Shown in pieces: positions 7,847-22,749 of a stretch of DNA of 64,000 nucleotides. The stretch is from positions 62,001 to 126,000 of the forward strand of contig NZ_LQBK01000011.1 of NCBI RefSeq assembly GCF_001483755.1. The letters run 5' to 3'. The number at the start of each line of letters is the position of its first letter. Positions within the stretch are counted from its first letter, which is position 1. Origin of the DNA: Kocuria rosea subsp. polaris (GTDB lineage Bacteria; Actinomycetota; Actinomycetes; Actinomycetales; Micrococcaceae). The notes beneath the pieces are model-generated. The model saw only the letters and a list, made by a program, of their open reading frames with translations. It had not been told where the DNA came from and did no database searches. The translations under genes were made by a program, and so were the position numbers.

Positions 7847-9262
7847 TCACTTCTCCCAGGGAGCCGTGATGGGGTAGTAGCGCTCGAGGAAGTCCGTCAT
7901 CCGCTCGGCGCGCTCGGGCGCGGGCACCTCCGGGAAGCTGCCGTCGTTGAGGCAGAACATGTCCAGGTTGCGCCGGCCGAGCAGCTTCTCCATCTGCTGC
8001 AGCCCGGAGCGCGTGGTGGTGTCCACGTACTGGGTGCGGGCCGTCTCCTGGGTCACGGCCCGGCCGGTCAGCAGCGCGTAGTAGTGGTAGAGCGAGTTCG
8101 TGACCGAGATGTTGTCCGCCGCCCGGAAGCGGCTGGCCGCGGTGCGGGCGAACTCGGCGGGGAACTCCCGCTCCATCTCGGCCACCACGCTGCGCCGCAG
8201 GGGCGCGGCGCAGTGCTGCAGGTGGCGGGTGGTGATCCGGCCGAAGCGCTCCCACAGGAGCCGGCGGTTGACGCGGGCGGCGTTCTCGAAGCCCGAGCGC
8301 TCGGCGGAGTTCTCGCCCAGGCCGATGCGGGTCTCGTTCTCCACGAACTTCGTGATCCCCCCGGGCGAGAAGAACAGCGCCGGGCCGATCGGGCGGCCGA
8401 AGAACATGTCGTCGTTGGAGTACAGGTAGTGCTCCGAGAGCCCCTCGATGTGGTGCAGCTGCGCCTCCACCGCCTGCGAGTTGTAGATCGGCAGCGCCGA
8501 GGTGTCCGCGAAGAACTCCTCGCTGCGCACGACCCGCACCCGCGGGTGCTCCGCCAGCCACGCCGGCGGCCGGGAGTCCGTGGCGATGTAGATGTTGCGC
8601 ACCCAGGGGGCGAACATGTGCACCGAGCGCAGGGCGTACTTCAGCTCGTCGACCTGCCGGAAGCGGGCCTCGTGCGCGTCGCCCTCGCCCACCACGGCGT
8701 CGGCCATGTACGAGGCCCGGACCCTGCGGTACTCCTCGTCGGAGCCGTCCACCCACGAGAAGATCATGTCGATCTCGAAGTCGATGTCGATGGCGTGGTC
8801 GGCGAACATGTTCTCGATCGTGGGCCAGGTGAGACCGAAGCGCTCCACGGTGCCGCGCACGGCCTCGGCCACCGGGACGGTGCGCCGGGTCAGCGAGTTC
8901 TCGATGGGCAACCGGATCTCGTCCTCGCCGAACTCCCAGAGCTCCACCTGCACGCCGGTGCCGGCGCCGTAGTAGAGCCGGGCCTCCGCGGAGTAGTGGG
9001 GCCGGAACAGGCGCAGCACCCGGGCGTTGCGGCGGGAGGACAGCTCGCCGTCGGCCAGCAGCTGCACGGTCTTCTTCTTGGTGTCCATCGGCTTGACGTA
9101 GTAGGGCTCGCCCACGGCCGCGTCCACCAGGGCCTGCCGGAGCCGGGGCCGGTCCTTGAGGTCCACCGCGATGACGGGGCGCTCGTCGTTGCCGCGCACC
9201 AGCAGGTAGTCGACCCCCGCGGAGTCCAGGACCCCGCGCAGGAAGAGCAGGTTCTGGACCAT
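7847..9262 (-). CDS. Stealth-family sugar-phosphate phosphotransferase (capsular polymer synthesis)
   Basis: From the first standard start (ATG 9262) the protein has 471 residues. Stealth conserved regions appear in order: CR1 IDMIFSWVDGSDEEY, CR2 FRQVDELKYALRSVHMFAPW followed by IYIATD, CR3 around RAADNISVTNSLYHYYALL, and CR4 MFCLNDGSF. SNDDMFFGRP and the histidines near CR3 are typical of the active centre. The family transfers hexose-1-phosphate units to build phosphodiester-linked surface polysaccharides. ATG 9262 has no ribosome binding site, and the open frame continues 59 codons upstream to an ATC preceded by GAGGAGG, so the real product is probably longer (see the separate entry). Confidence 0.85.
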   Translation of the reverse strand: MVQNLLFLRGVLDSAGVDYLLVRGNDERPVIAVDLKDRPRLRQALVDAAVGEPYYVKPMDTKKKTVQLLADGELSSRRNARVLRLFRPHYSAEARLYYGAGTGVQVELWEFGEDEIRLPIENSLTRRTVPVAEAVRGTVERFGLTWPTIENMFADHAIDIDFEIDMIFSWVDGSDEEYRRVRASYMADAVVGEGDAHEARFRQVDELKYALRSVHMFAPWVRNIYIATDSRPPAWLAEHPRVRVVRSEEFFADTSALPIYNSQAVEAQLHHIEGLSEHYLYSNDDMFFGRPIGPALFFSPGGITKFVENETRIGLGENSAERSGFENAARVNRRLLWERFGRITTRHLQHCAAPLRRSVVAEMEREFPAEFARTAASRFRAADNISVTNSLYHYYALLTGRAVTQETARTQYVDTTTRSGLQQMEKLLGRRNLDMFCLNDGSFPEVPAPERAERMTDFLERYYPITAPWEK

Positions 9263-9439
9263 GACGTCGTGCGGGGTCTGGTCCGTGATCCGCAGGGCGA
9301 AGCGGTCCTTGTAGCGGACGACGTCCTCGCGCTGGTCCAGGGCCGCGGCCGAGGCACGGGACGCGGAGCGGAACTCCTCACCGTCCGCGCCGTCCTCGGG
9401 TGCCGCGAAGTACTCTGCGCCGAGCAGGGTCGTGTTGAT
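9263..9439 (-). other. Probable N-terminal extension of the Stealth gene with an ATC start
   Basis: The Stealth reading frame is open from 9262 back to a TGA at 9449-9451. The only well-placed ribosome binding site, GAGGAGG at 9444-9450, lies four bases before ATC (9437-9439), which starts ATC-AAC-ACG-ACC-CTG. No ATG, GTG or TTG occurs in frame in between. The encoded residues, including REDVVRYKDRFALRITDQTP just before MVQNLLFLRG, look like real protein and fit the N-terminal region of the family. Either translation begins at ATC (or ACG), or a base change has destroyed an ATG. Confidence 0.6.
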
Positions 9440-9503
9440 GGTGCCTCCTCATGATGTCGGGCCGCTGGGGCGGCGATCTCATGATAAGCCGCCACGGCCG
9501 GAC

Positions 9504-10346
9504 TCAGCGGGGGAGGGGCTGGCAGCGCTCGCAGAACCACACCGGGCGGTCCCGCGGCGGCCCGGGGTGGGGCTCGCCGGGCACGAGCTCGGCGTCGTCG
9601 ATCCGTGCCTCCCGGATCGGGGCCCCGCACCGGCGGCACGGCTGCCGGCCGCGGCCGTAGACCCAGAACTGCTCGCCCCGGCGGGCGGGACCGCCCACCG
9701 TGGAGCGCTGCGAGCGGTCCCGGTTGGCGTGCAGCAGCCGGTGGGCGAGGTCCACGACCGCACCGAGGTCCGGGACGGCGGCCACCGGGGTGAAGGGGTG
9801 CAGCCGCCGCAGGAACAGGATCTCGTTGCGGTAGACGTTGCCGATGCCGGCGAGGTTGCGCTGGTCCATGAGCGCGGCGCCCACGTGCCGCCGCAGGTGC
9901 AGGGCCAGCCGGGCCAGGGCCTCGGCCCGGTCCCAGTCCGGACCGAGCAGGTCCGGGCCGAGATGGCCCACGAGCTCGTCCTCGTCCGCGGTGGCCACGA
10001 GGTCCAGCATGCCGAGGTCGAAGCCGACGGCCTGCGCGGCCGCGTTCTCGAGCACCGCCCGGGCCTGGTGGCCGGGGCGCCGCCACCGGGCGCCGGGCGG
10101 ATAGACGTGCCACATGCCCTCCATGAGCAGGTGGGAGTGCAGGGTGAGCGGGGGCAGGGCGTCGGGGCCGCCGTCGGTGCGGACCAGCAGGTGCTTGCCC
10201 CGCGGCAGCACCTCGGTCACGGTGCGCCCCGAGAGGTCCGCGGTGGCGATCGACGGGAAGCGGAGGTCGCTGCGGGTCAGGACCTTGCCGGCCAGGGCGC
10301 GGCGCAGCAGGGCGGCCTGGCGGTGGACGGTGTCACCCTCGGGCAC
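9504..10346 (-). CDS. nei: Endonuclease VIII (Nei-type DNA glycosylase/AP lyase)
   Basis: The 280-residue protein begins MPEGDTVHRQA, placing the catalytic Pro and Glu of the Fpg/Nei family at positions 2-3 after a GTG start. The H2TH region (NLAGIGNVYRNEILF) and the C-terminal zinc finger CRRCGAPI...FCERCQP are intact. It excises oxidised pyrimidines and cleaves the abasic site by beta/delta elimination. It starts 27 nt after the lhr stop and is certainly in the same transcript; lhr-nei adjacency is also known in mycobacteria, which suggests that helicase and glycosylase act in one repair pathway. Confidence 0.92.
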   Translation of the reverse strand: MPEGDTVHRQAALLRRALAGKVLTRSDLRFPSIATADLSGRTVTEVLPRGKHLLVRTDGGPDALPPLTLHSHLLMEGMWHVYPPGARWRRPGHQARAVLENAAAQAVGFDLGMLDLVATADEDELVGHLGPDLLGPDWDRAEALARLALHLRRHVGAALMDQRNLAGIGNVYRNEILFLRRLHPFTPVAAVPDLGAVVDLAHRLLHANRDRSQRSTVGGPARRGEQFWVYGRGRQPCRRCGAPIREARIDDAELVPGEPHPGPPRDRPVWFCERCQPLPR

Positions 10347-10373
10347 GGCCGCCCCCGGGGTCCCGGTCGGCGC

Positions 10374-15429
<5,056 letters not shown>

Positions 15430-15440
<11 letters not shown>

Positions 15441-16269
15441 AGCCCTGGATCTCGAGCTGGTGGATCTGCGCATCGGCGCAGGCTTCCACGGGGAAGGGGA
15501 TCACGACGGACTCCGTGTTCTCGGGCGGGTAGACGCGCAGCCCGGTGGCGGACCGGGCGTCGCAGGACTGGTGGTTGGCGGCCTGGCCCACGCGCAGGCC
15601 GGCGACGGCGGACTCCCCGGGCGCCAGGACCCGGCCGGTGCCGGGAACGGTGGCGTCCCGCACCGCGGGGGAGCCGGTCAGCGTGCCCGCGGCGTCGACG
15701 AAGGAGACGCCCGCGTAGCCGGCCAGCGTGCACGGGCCGGCGCCCGCGTTGGTGAGGACGAGGTCCACGTGGACGGAGCCGGCGGCGCCTCCCACCGGGG
15801 TGGCCGCGGCCTCGAGCTGGGACGTGGTGCACAGCGGGACGCCGCCCCCGGTGCGCGCGCCCGCCGCGCGGCCGGCAGCCGGGCCGCCGGCGGCCGCGCC
15901 GTCCTCCGCGCCGGCCGTCACGCCACCGTCCGTGCCGTCCTCGGCAGCGCCCGGGGCCGGATCGCCGGCGGCCGGGGCCTCCGCCGGTCCGGCGGTGGAG
16001 CGGTCACCGGGCTGCTCGCCGTCCTGCTCGGCCGGCTCGCCCGCGCGTTCCCCTGCCGGCTGCGCGGCGTCCTCCGTGGCGTCCGCCGAGCTGTCCTCCG
16101 CCCCGGTCGCCGGGACGGTCCCGGACGGCGCCGCCGCGGAGGGGCCCGCCCCGCTCCCGGCGGCACCGGCCCGGTCCGGTGCCCCGCTCGCGCAGGCGGT
16201 CAGGGCCAGGGCGGAGACGAGGGCGAGAGCGCCCAGGACGGGGCGGGGAGCGGGGAAGAGCGAAGACAT
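15430..16269 (-). CDS. DUF4232 lipoprotein
   Basis: The 279-residue protein has a signal peptide ending in the lipobox LTAC (Cys26), so it is anchored to the outer face of the membrane. Residues 27-145 form a disordered linker rich in Ala, Gly, Pro, Glu and Asp, probably spanning the wall. The C-terminal 130 residues (from PLCTTSQLEAA) match the DUF4232 pattern, with paired cysteines (PLCTTS, GPCTLAGYAG, HQSCDAR, EACADA) likely to form disulfides. AGGAGG lies upstream of the ATG. Its stop overlaps the start of lhr, which is probably coincidental coupling rather than shared function. Role unknown; many members are secreted antigens. Confidence 0.8.
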
Positions 16270-16378
16270 GGGGGGATATCCTCCTCGTGCGGACGTCGTG
16301 GCGTGCCACGCCCCGGGAAGCGGTCCCGCCCGGGCCCCTCATTCTAGGCGGGGCCACCGACACGGCGGCCCGAGGCGG

Positions 16379-16405
16379 CGCCGCCGGCCACCGGCGCCGG
16401 CGGCG
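16379..16405 (-). terminator. 9-bp G+C-rich hairpin after the FAD/FeS dehydrogenase
   Basis: CGCCGCCGG (16379-16387) pairs with CCGGCGGCG (16397-16405), loop 9 nt, close to the stop at 16413 on the minus strand. No T-run is present. Confidence 0.4.
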
Positions 16406-16412
16406 GTGCGCG

Positions 16413-19283
16413 CTACCGCTCGCCGGGCTCCACCGGGGGCAGCGCCGCGCGCATCACCTCGGCGAGGTGGACGCCGTCGGCGCCGGTGCCCTGGGCGATC
16501 TGGGTGCGGCACGAGAAGCCGTCGGCGAGCACGATCGTCCCGTCCGCGGCGGCCCGGATCGCGGGGAACAGCTCGCGTTCGCCGAGGGTCTGCGAGACCT
16601 CGTAGTGTCCGGGCTCGAACCCCCAGTTGCCCGCGAGCCCGCAGCACCCGCCGCCCACCACGGCGGTGTCCACGCCCAGCTTCGCGAGCACCTCGAGCTC
16701 CGGGCCGTAGCCGCTCATCGACTGCTGGTGGCAGTGGACCTGGCACACGGCGCCGGCGGGACCCGCCTCGGTGGCCAGCTGCCGGAACGGCCACGCGCCG
16801 CCCTCGGCCAGGTGGCGGGCCGCGAACGCGCCGATCGTCGTCGTCAGCTCGGCCACGCGCCGGGCCCGGGGGTCGCCGGGGAGCAGCTCCGTGATCTCCT
16901 CCTGGAGCATGACCGTGCACGAGGGCTCGAGCCCGATGACCGGGTAGCCGGCCTCCAGCAGCGGCTCCATCACGTCGAGGGTCTCGCGCAGCACCTTCTG
17001 CGTCATGTCCAGCTGCCCGGTGGAGTGCCAGGTCAGCCCGCAGCAGACGTTGCCCATGGGCATCAGCACCCGGTAGCCCATGGCCTCGAGCACCTCCACG
17101 GCGGCCCGCCCGGGGGCGTCGGCGGAGAAGTTCGTGAACGTGTCGGGCCACAGCACCACGGTGGGCCGGCCGTCGGTGTCGTCACCGGGGCGGTGGGCGG
17201 CGGACCGGCGGCGGAACCAGCGGGTGAGCGGCTGCTCGGCGAAGGAGATCATCCGCCGCCTCGGCTCGATCCCGCCGAGCCGCTTGGTCAGCTCCTCGAC
17301 GGCACGGCTGGACTCGAGCAGGTTGATCGCCCGGAAGGAGAAGGGCACCTTCTCGGCGATCCGCATCAACCACGGCATCCAGCCCATCGTGAAGTGGGCC
17401 ATCGGCCGCCGGCCCCGGCCCAGGAACGAGAGCAGCCCGTGCCGGTAGTGGTGGTGCAGGAACTCGGCCTTGTAGGTCGCCATGTCCACGTTGACCGGGC
17501 ACTCCGAGGCGCAGGCCTTGCAGGACAGGCACAGGTCGAGCGCCTCGAGGGTCTCCTTCGACTTCCAGCCGTCCGTGATGGACTCCCCGCGCAGCATCTC
17601 GGCGAGGGACCGGGCGCGGCCGCGGGTCGAGTGCACCTCGTCCCGGGTCGCCTGGAAGGACGGGCACATGGCCCCGACGTCGGAGCGGCACGCGCCCACG
17701 CCCACGCACCGGTTCACCGCGCTGGAGAACGAGCCGCCGTCACCGGAGAACGCGTGCACCGGCGTCAGGTCGAACGTCCGGGCGCCGGGCCCGGGCCGGA
17801 TGCCCCGGTCGATGGGCTCGGGATCCACCAGCACGCCCGGGTTGAAGACGCCGTCCGGGTCGAAGACGGCCTTGAACTCCGCGAAGGAGGACAGCGCCTC
17901 GGGGGAGTAGATCGTGGCCAGCAGCTCGGAGCGGGCCCGGCCGTCGCCGTGCTCGCCGGAGACCGAGCCGCCGTAGCGGTGCACCAGCTCCGCGGCGCGC
18001 TCGATGAACGTCCGGTAGGCCGCCACCCCGGCGTCGTCGGAGAACTCGAAGGAGATGCGGATGTGCACGCAGCCCTCCCCGAAGTGCCCGAAGGGGATGC
18101 CGGTGAGGCCCAGCTCGTGCAGGAGGTCGTAGAGGTCGCGCAGGTACTCGCCCAGGCGCGCCGGCGGGACCGCGGAGTCCTCCCAGCCGGGCCAGGCCTC
18201 CCCGCCCTCGGGCAGGCGGGTCACGATGCCCGCGCCGGCCTCGCGGATCCGCCACAGGGCCCGCGCCTGCCCCGCGTCGGAGACGATCACGGAGTCCACG
18301 ACGTTCTCCGGGACGAGCCCCGGCAGCGTGCGGGCGGCCGCCTCGGCCTCCTCGAGGGTGTCCGCGCCGACCTCGCAGTAGAGCCAGCCGCCGCCGCGGG
18401 GCAGCTCCGAGCCGGCGCGCTCCTGGCCCTGCCGGGTGCGCAGGGCGTCGAGCAGGTCCGAGCCCATGCCCTCGATCGTGTAGACGCCGGGCACCCGCAG
18501 CCTCGGCGCCGCCGTGGCGGCCTCGAACGCGTCCTCGAAGCCCAGCACGGCCAGGGCCGTGTGGGCGGGCTTGCGGACCAGGCGGACCGTGAGCTCGGTG
18601 ATGATCCCGCACGTGCCCTCCGTGCCGGCGAAGGCCTTGGCGGCGTCGAAGCCCTTCTCGCCGAGCAGGTAGTGCAGCCCGTAGCCGGAGACCTGGCGGG
18701 GGAACTGGCCGAGCTCGGTGCGCAGCATCGCCAGGTGCCGGTCGCGGATCCCGGTCAGGGCCCGGTCGATCCCCGGCTCGGAGGTGCCGCCCTCGCGCAG
18801 CTCGACCACCCGGCCGTCGGCGAGCATGACCTTCAGGGAGACCAGGTTGTCCGCCGAGGTGCCCCACGCCACGGAGTGGGAGCCGCACGCGTTGTTGGCG
18901 ACCATCCCGCCGATCGTGGCCCGCGAGTGCGTCGAGGGGTCGGGGCCGTAGGTGAGGCCGAACTCGGACGCCGCGGTGCGCAGCTGGTCGCAGATCACGC
19001 CGGGCTCGATGGTGGCGGTCAGCGCCTCGGGGTCGATCGACAGGATCCGGTTGAAGTGCCGGGACGTGTCGACGACCAGTCCCTCGCCGATCGCGTTGCC
19101 CGCCACGGAGGTGCCCCCGCCGCGGGAGACCACCGGCCAGCCCCGCTCCCTCGCCAGGGCCAGCAGTTCGCGGACCTCCTCGACGCTGCGCGGCTCGGCC
19201 ACCGCCTCGGGCAGCCGGCGGTAGATCGACGCGTCCGAGACGTAGGCGGCGCGGGTCGTGAGGTCGTTCCGGATGTCGGTCAT
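16413..19283 (-). CDS. FAD-linked D-2-hydroxyacid dehydrogenase fused to iron-sulfur (GlpC/CCG) module
   Basis: The 956-residue protein begins with a PCMH-type FAD domain (RGGGTSVAGNAIG near residue 55, then TIGGMVANNACGSHS) and the GlcD-type C-terminal domain with HFGEGCVHIRI and SGEHGDGRAR. Ferredoxin-like cysteines follow (CVGVGACR...MCPS, then CLSCKACASECPV), ending with the two CCG-type regions (NVCCGLTWHSTGQ, GGGCCGLAGNWG). This architecture is that of YdiJ-like enzymes and FAD/FeS D-lactate or D-2-hydroxyglutarate dehydrogenases that feed electrons to the respiratory chain. The ATG start has AGGAAG upstream. It follows the ferredoxin gene by 84 nt on the same strand, so that ferredoxin may be its electron acceptor. 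Substrate uncertain. Confidence 0.88.
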   Translation of the reverse strand: MTDIRNDLTTRAAYVSDASIYRRLPEAVAEPRSVEEVRELLALARERGWPVVSRGGGTSVAGNAIGEGLVVDTSRHFNRILSIDPEALTATIEPGVICDQLRTAASEFGLTYGPDPSTHSRATIGGMVANNACGSHSVAWGTSADNLVSLKVMLADGRVVELREGGTSEPGIDRALTGIRDRHLAMLRTELGQFPRQVSGYGLHYLLGEKGFDAAKAFAGTEGTCGIITELTVRLVRKPAHTALAVLGFEDAFEAATAAPRLRVPGVYTIEGMGSDLLDALRTRQGQERAGSELPRGGGWLYCEVGADTLEEAEAAARTLPGLVPENVVDSVIVSDAGQARALWRIREAGAGIVTRLPEGGEAWPGWEDSAVPPARLGEYLRDLYDLLHELGLTGIPFGHFGEGCVHIRISFEFSDDAGVAAYRTFIERAAELVHRYGGSVSGEHGDGRARSELLATIYSPEALSSFAEFKAVFDPDGVFNPGVLVDPEPIDRGIRPGPGARTFDLTPVHAFSGDGGSFSSAVNRCVGVGACRSDVGAMCPSFQATRDEVHSTRGRARSLAEMLRGESITDGWKSKETLEALDLCLSCKACASECPVNVDMATYKAEFLHHHYRHGLLSFLGRGRRPMAHFTMGWMPWLMRIAEKVPFSFRAINLLESSRAVEELTKRLGGIEPRRRMISFAEQPLTRWFRRRSAAHRPGDDTDGRPTVVLWPDTFTNFSADAPGRAAVEVLEAMGYRVLMPMGNVCCGLTWHSTGQLDMTQKVLRETLDVMEPLLEAGYPVIGLEPSCTVMLQEEITELLPGDPRARRVAELTTTIGAFAARHLAEGGAWPFRQLATEAGPAGAVCQVHCHQQSMSGYGPELEVLAKLGVDTAVVGGGCCGLAGNWGFEPGHYEVSQTLGERELFPAIRAAADGTIVLADGFSCRTQIAQGTGADGVHLAEVMRAALPPVEPGER

Positions 19284-19367
19284 GGTCCACTTCCTGCGCC
19301 GCGCCGGCGGCGGTCCGTCCGGGATCTGGTCAGAGCTGGCGGGGTCGTCCCCGCGGGGACGGGCGGC

Positions 19368-19694
19368 TCACCACTCGGGGGCGATGGTGACCTCGGCGCC
19401 GTCGAGCTCCTCCGACCACTCGACCTGGCAGCTGAGCCGCGAGGTGTCGTGCCGGGTGTCGTCGAGCATGTCGAGGAGGTCCTCCTCCTCGTCGTTGATC
19501 TCGTTGGCCTTCGAGAAGGAGCCCTGGTCGAGGTAGGAGTGACACGTGGAGCAGGACGCGTTGCCGCCGCAGGTGGCCAGGATCGGGTACTTGTGGCGGG
19601 TGAGGGCCTCCATGAGGCTCTCGTAGTCCTTCCACTCGACACCCTCGGTGCGGTTGCCCTCGCGATCGATCACGGTGATGTTGATGCTGCTCAC
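19368..19694 (-). CDS. [2Fe-2S] ferredoxin, adrenodoxin/plant-like
   Basis: From the GTG at 19694 (GAGGAGG 8 nt upstream) the protein has 108 residues. The cluster ligands are visible as CGGNASCSTC plus a later Cys in RLSCQVEW, the C-x5-C-x2-C...C pattern of adrenodoxin-type ferredoxins. An acidic stretch EINDEEEDLLDMLDD provides the usual partner-docking surface. It carries single electrons in the cytoplasm. Its gene precedes the FAD/FeS dehydrogenase, and the two probably form a redox pair. The upstream ATG at 19754 would add a basic segment with no ribosome binding site; TACAAT (19753-19758) overlaps it and looks like the -10 element. Confidence 0.88.
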   Translation of the reverse strand: MSSINITVIDREGNRTEGVEWKDYESLMEALTRHKYPILATCGGNASCSTCHSYLDQGSFSKANEINDEEEDLLDMLDDTRHDTSRLSCQVEWSEELDGAEVTIAPEW

Positions 19695-19752
19695 TTCGAT
19701 GGCCTCCTCGGGGCGCGCTCGCCCCTGGTCTCGACGTCGGGAATCCCGCCCC

Positions 19753-19758
19753 ATTGTA
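19753..19758 (-). promoter_or_regulatory. -10 element TACAAT for the ferredoxin gene
   Basis: The minus strand reads GTACAATGGGG with TACAAT at 19753-19758, giving a transcript start near 19746 and a leader of about 50 nt. No good -35 is seen; three copies of GGACGCCCC lie in that region. Confidence 0.45.
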
Positions 19759-19827
19759 CGGTCGCACGGCGGACGCCCCGGACGCCCCGGACGCCCCGGG
19801 GCCGGTGCCCGCCGGGGCCGGGGCGGC

Positions 19828-20661
19828 TCAGCCGGAGACCGGCAGCGGCCGGATCGTCAGGGACTGGGCCACCTGGCCGAGGTAGCCGGCCTCGTCGTGC
19901 AGTGCGGACTCGGTGAGGCCCACGCCGGTCGCCCCGAAGGTGACGTGCGTGTCGAGGCCCACCCACGGGGAGACCGGTTCCCGGACCAGGTGCACGCTCA
20001 GGTCCACGTTGGGGAAGGCCATCTCGTCGGGGCCCACCCGCACGGCGATGCCGTTGGCGGCGTCCACGGCCGCCAGGAACCGTGCCGTGGTGGAGGACTC
20101 CTCCCCGGCGACGACGGCGTGCGGCGCGCGCAGCCACATGGCGGCCCGGCCGGGCCGGTGCTCGCGCACGGTGCGGCCCTCGAGGGACGCGATGTACCCG
20201 CCCGGCCACCGCCCGGTCATCGTGGTGGGCAGGGCGTCGGTCACCGGCGGCAGGGCCTCCCGGTGCGTGCCGGCGGAGCCCGCGGTCTCGCCCCGGAGCA
20301 GCCGCCACACGCTCAGCCGGATGCAGGAGCGGCCGCCGTGGCTCATCGTGGCCTCGACCAGCTCGATGGTCCGGCCCGGGCGGACCACCCGCGTGGTCAC
20401 CTCGACCTCGCCGCCGGGGATGAAGCCGAGGATGTCGTAGGAGAAGCGCACGGGCAGCAGGTCCTGGCGGGGGTGGTCGGCCTCCACGGCGTGGGCGAGC
20501 AGCCCCGAGGCGGCGCCCATGTGCTGCTCGGCCTCGTTCCACGCGCCCTGCGAGTGCAGCGTCGAGCGGAACCGGGTGCCGTCCAGCCGCACGAAGTACG
20601 CGTCCGGGTACTCCTCCCCGTCCGTTCCCAGGTGTCCGACTGCCTGTGCCGACGTCGTCAT
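19828..20661 (-). CDS. Acyl-CoA thioesterase-like protein (TesB/4HBT_3 double hot-dog)
   Basis: The 277-residue protein has the two-hot-dog layout of the TesB-like family: an N-terminal half with STLHSQGAWNEAEQHMGAAS and VRFSYDILGFIPGGEVEV, and a C-terminal half with NVDLSVHLVREPVSPWVGLD. These enzymes hydrolyse acyl-CoA to free acid and CoA in the cytoplasm. The ATG at 20661 is preceded by a purine-rich GGCGGAGC stretch. It lies upstream of the ferredoxin gene on the same strand, but a separate -10 there suggests independent transcription. Substrate chain length cannot be read from the sequence. Confidence 0.75.
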   Translation of the reverse strand: MTTSAQAVGHLGTDGEEYPDAYFVRLDGTRFRSTLHSQGAWNEAEQHMGAASGLLAHAVEADHPRQDLLPVRFSYDILGFIPGGEVEVTTRVVRPGRTIELVEATMSHGGRSCIRLSVWRLLRGETAGSAGTHREALPPVTDALPTTMTGRWPGGYIASLEGRTVREHRPGRAAMWLRAPHAVVAGEESSTTARFLAAVDAANGIAVRVGPDEMAFPNVDLSVHLVREPVSPWVGLDTHVTFGATGVGLTESALHDEAGYLGQVAQSLTIRPLPVSG

Positions 20662-20815
20662 GCTCCGCCTCTTCCGTCCGGGCCCGCCGCTCGGCGGGCG
20701 TGCTGATCGCCACCACGGTATCCGCTCCCGGCCTGCGGGTCCGGGTCCGGGCCGTCGCGTGCTCCCGCGGGCGCACGAGGATCCCGGGGCCCGCGGGCGG
20801 CGTGGGCGGGCACGC

Positions 20816-20851
20816 GGAAGGCCCCGGGTCCCTCAGGACCCGGGGCCTTCC
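20816..20851 (-). terminator. 16-bp hairpin after tRNA-Ser
   Basis: Perfect arms 20816-20831 and 20836-20851 enclose the loop CTCA. It begins five bases after the encoded CCA end of tRNA-Ser on the minus strand. Confidence 0.75.
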
Positions 20852-20855
20852 CGAC

Positions 20856-20945
20856 TGGCGGTGACGGAGGGATTTGAACCCTCGTTGGCTCTTACACCAA
20901 ACATCATTTCGAGTGATGCACCTTCGGCCGCTCGGACACGTCACC
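20856..20945 (-). tRNA. tRNA-Ser (anticodon CGA), CCA encoded
   Basis: The minus strand folds into a class II tRNA with a 7-bp acceptor stem (GGTGACG with CGTCACC), a long variable arm, the T-loop GGTTCAAATCC and an anticodon loop reading ACTCGAAAT, so anticodon CGA (Ser, UCG codons). Discriminator G and a genomic CCA follow. It is downstream of tadA on the same strand. Confidence 0.95.
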
Positions 20946-20974
20946 AGCTCGTAGTACTGTACCGGCTGGCGTGC

Positions 20975-22239
<1,265 letters not shown>

Positions 22240-22274
22240 CCGCCGTCCGCGAGAATCCGCGGACCAGGTGCGAG

Positions 22275-22307
22275 AAAAGGCCCGCCGGCCGCGTCGGCGG
22301 GCCTTTT
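22275..22307 (+). terminator. Rho-independent terminator of upp
   Basis: A G+C-rich stem (arms 22275-22287 and 22295-22307, loop 7 nt) runs into TTTTT. It is one of only two hairpins in this window with a clear T-run. Confidence 0.9.
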
Positions 22308-22749
22308 TCACTCCCGCGACTTCCGTCCACATCGTGAGACAGGAGATCGGCGACCGGAGGCGTCTTGACAAGTGCCGCGCAACCTGCCACCCGTGCGGAG
22401 TGCGGAACGGATCGGCCCAGATCTCTGATATCCCGGGGGAGATGCGCTGACCGCCGCCGCTGCGGCCGGCTGAAGGGGGTTCATTTTGGCGGAGAAACTG
22501 GACAGCAGTCGTTCTAATCTCACATCGTGAGAAAGCGTCGTGAATGTTTCTTGCGGGATCGGTGAGGCTGGTGGACGATGAGAGCAACGCCACTGTCAGG
22601 GATTTTTCAGCTTCGCGGGGACCCTCCCCGGAACCACCACGGAGTGCGGGGATCCGGACGCCGGCAGTGGTGAGGCCGTTCCGAGGGGCGGTTCGACTCA
22701 GGCGGACGGAACCTCGTCCGCCGCACGACGGAAAGACGAGGGGCACCAG
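22308..22749 (+). promoter_or_regulatory. 440-nt leader/regulatory region of the orphan winged-helix gene
   Basis: This region has no convincing gene and is less G+C-rich than its flanks. It holds the palindrome TCTCACATCGTGAGA (22518-22532) and a second copy of CACATCGTGAGA at 22328-22339, 193 bp apart, which look like operator sites. TTGACA (near 22365) and TCTAATCT (near 22513) resemble promoter elements, but no well-spaced pair is evident. GAGGGG just before ATG 22750 is the ribosome binding site. Confidence 0.5.

Noticed and set aside
19771-19800. Three direct copies of GGACGCCCC as a possible CRISPR or regulatory array
   Set aside because: Units are only 9 bp, directly adjacent, with no spacers. 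It is simple-sequence slippage.
16179-19916. A 1245-codon open frame antisense to the FAD/FeS dehydrogenase
   Set aside because: Again a mirror of a strong gene on the minus strand, with no start signal or domain.
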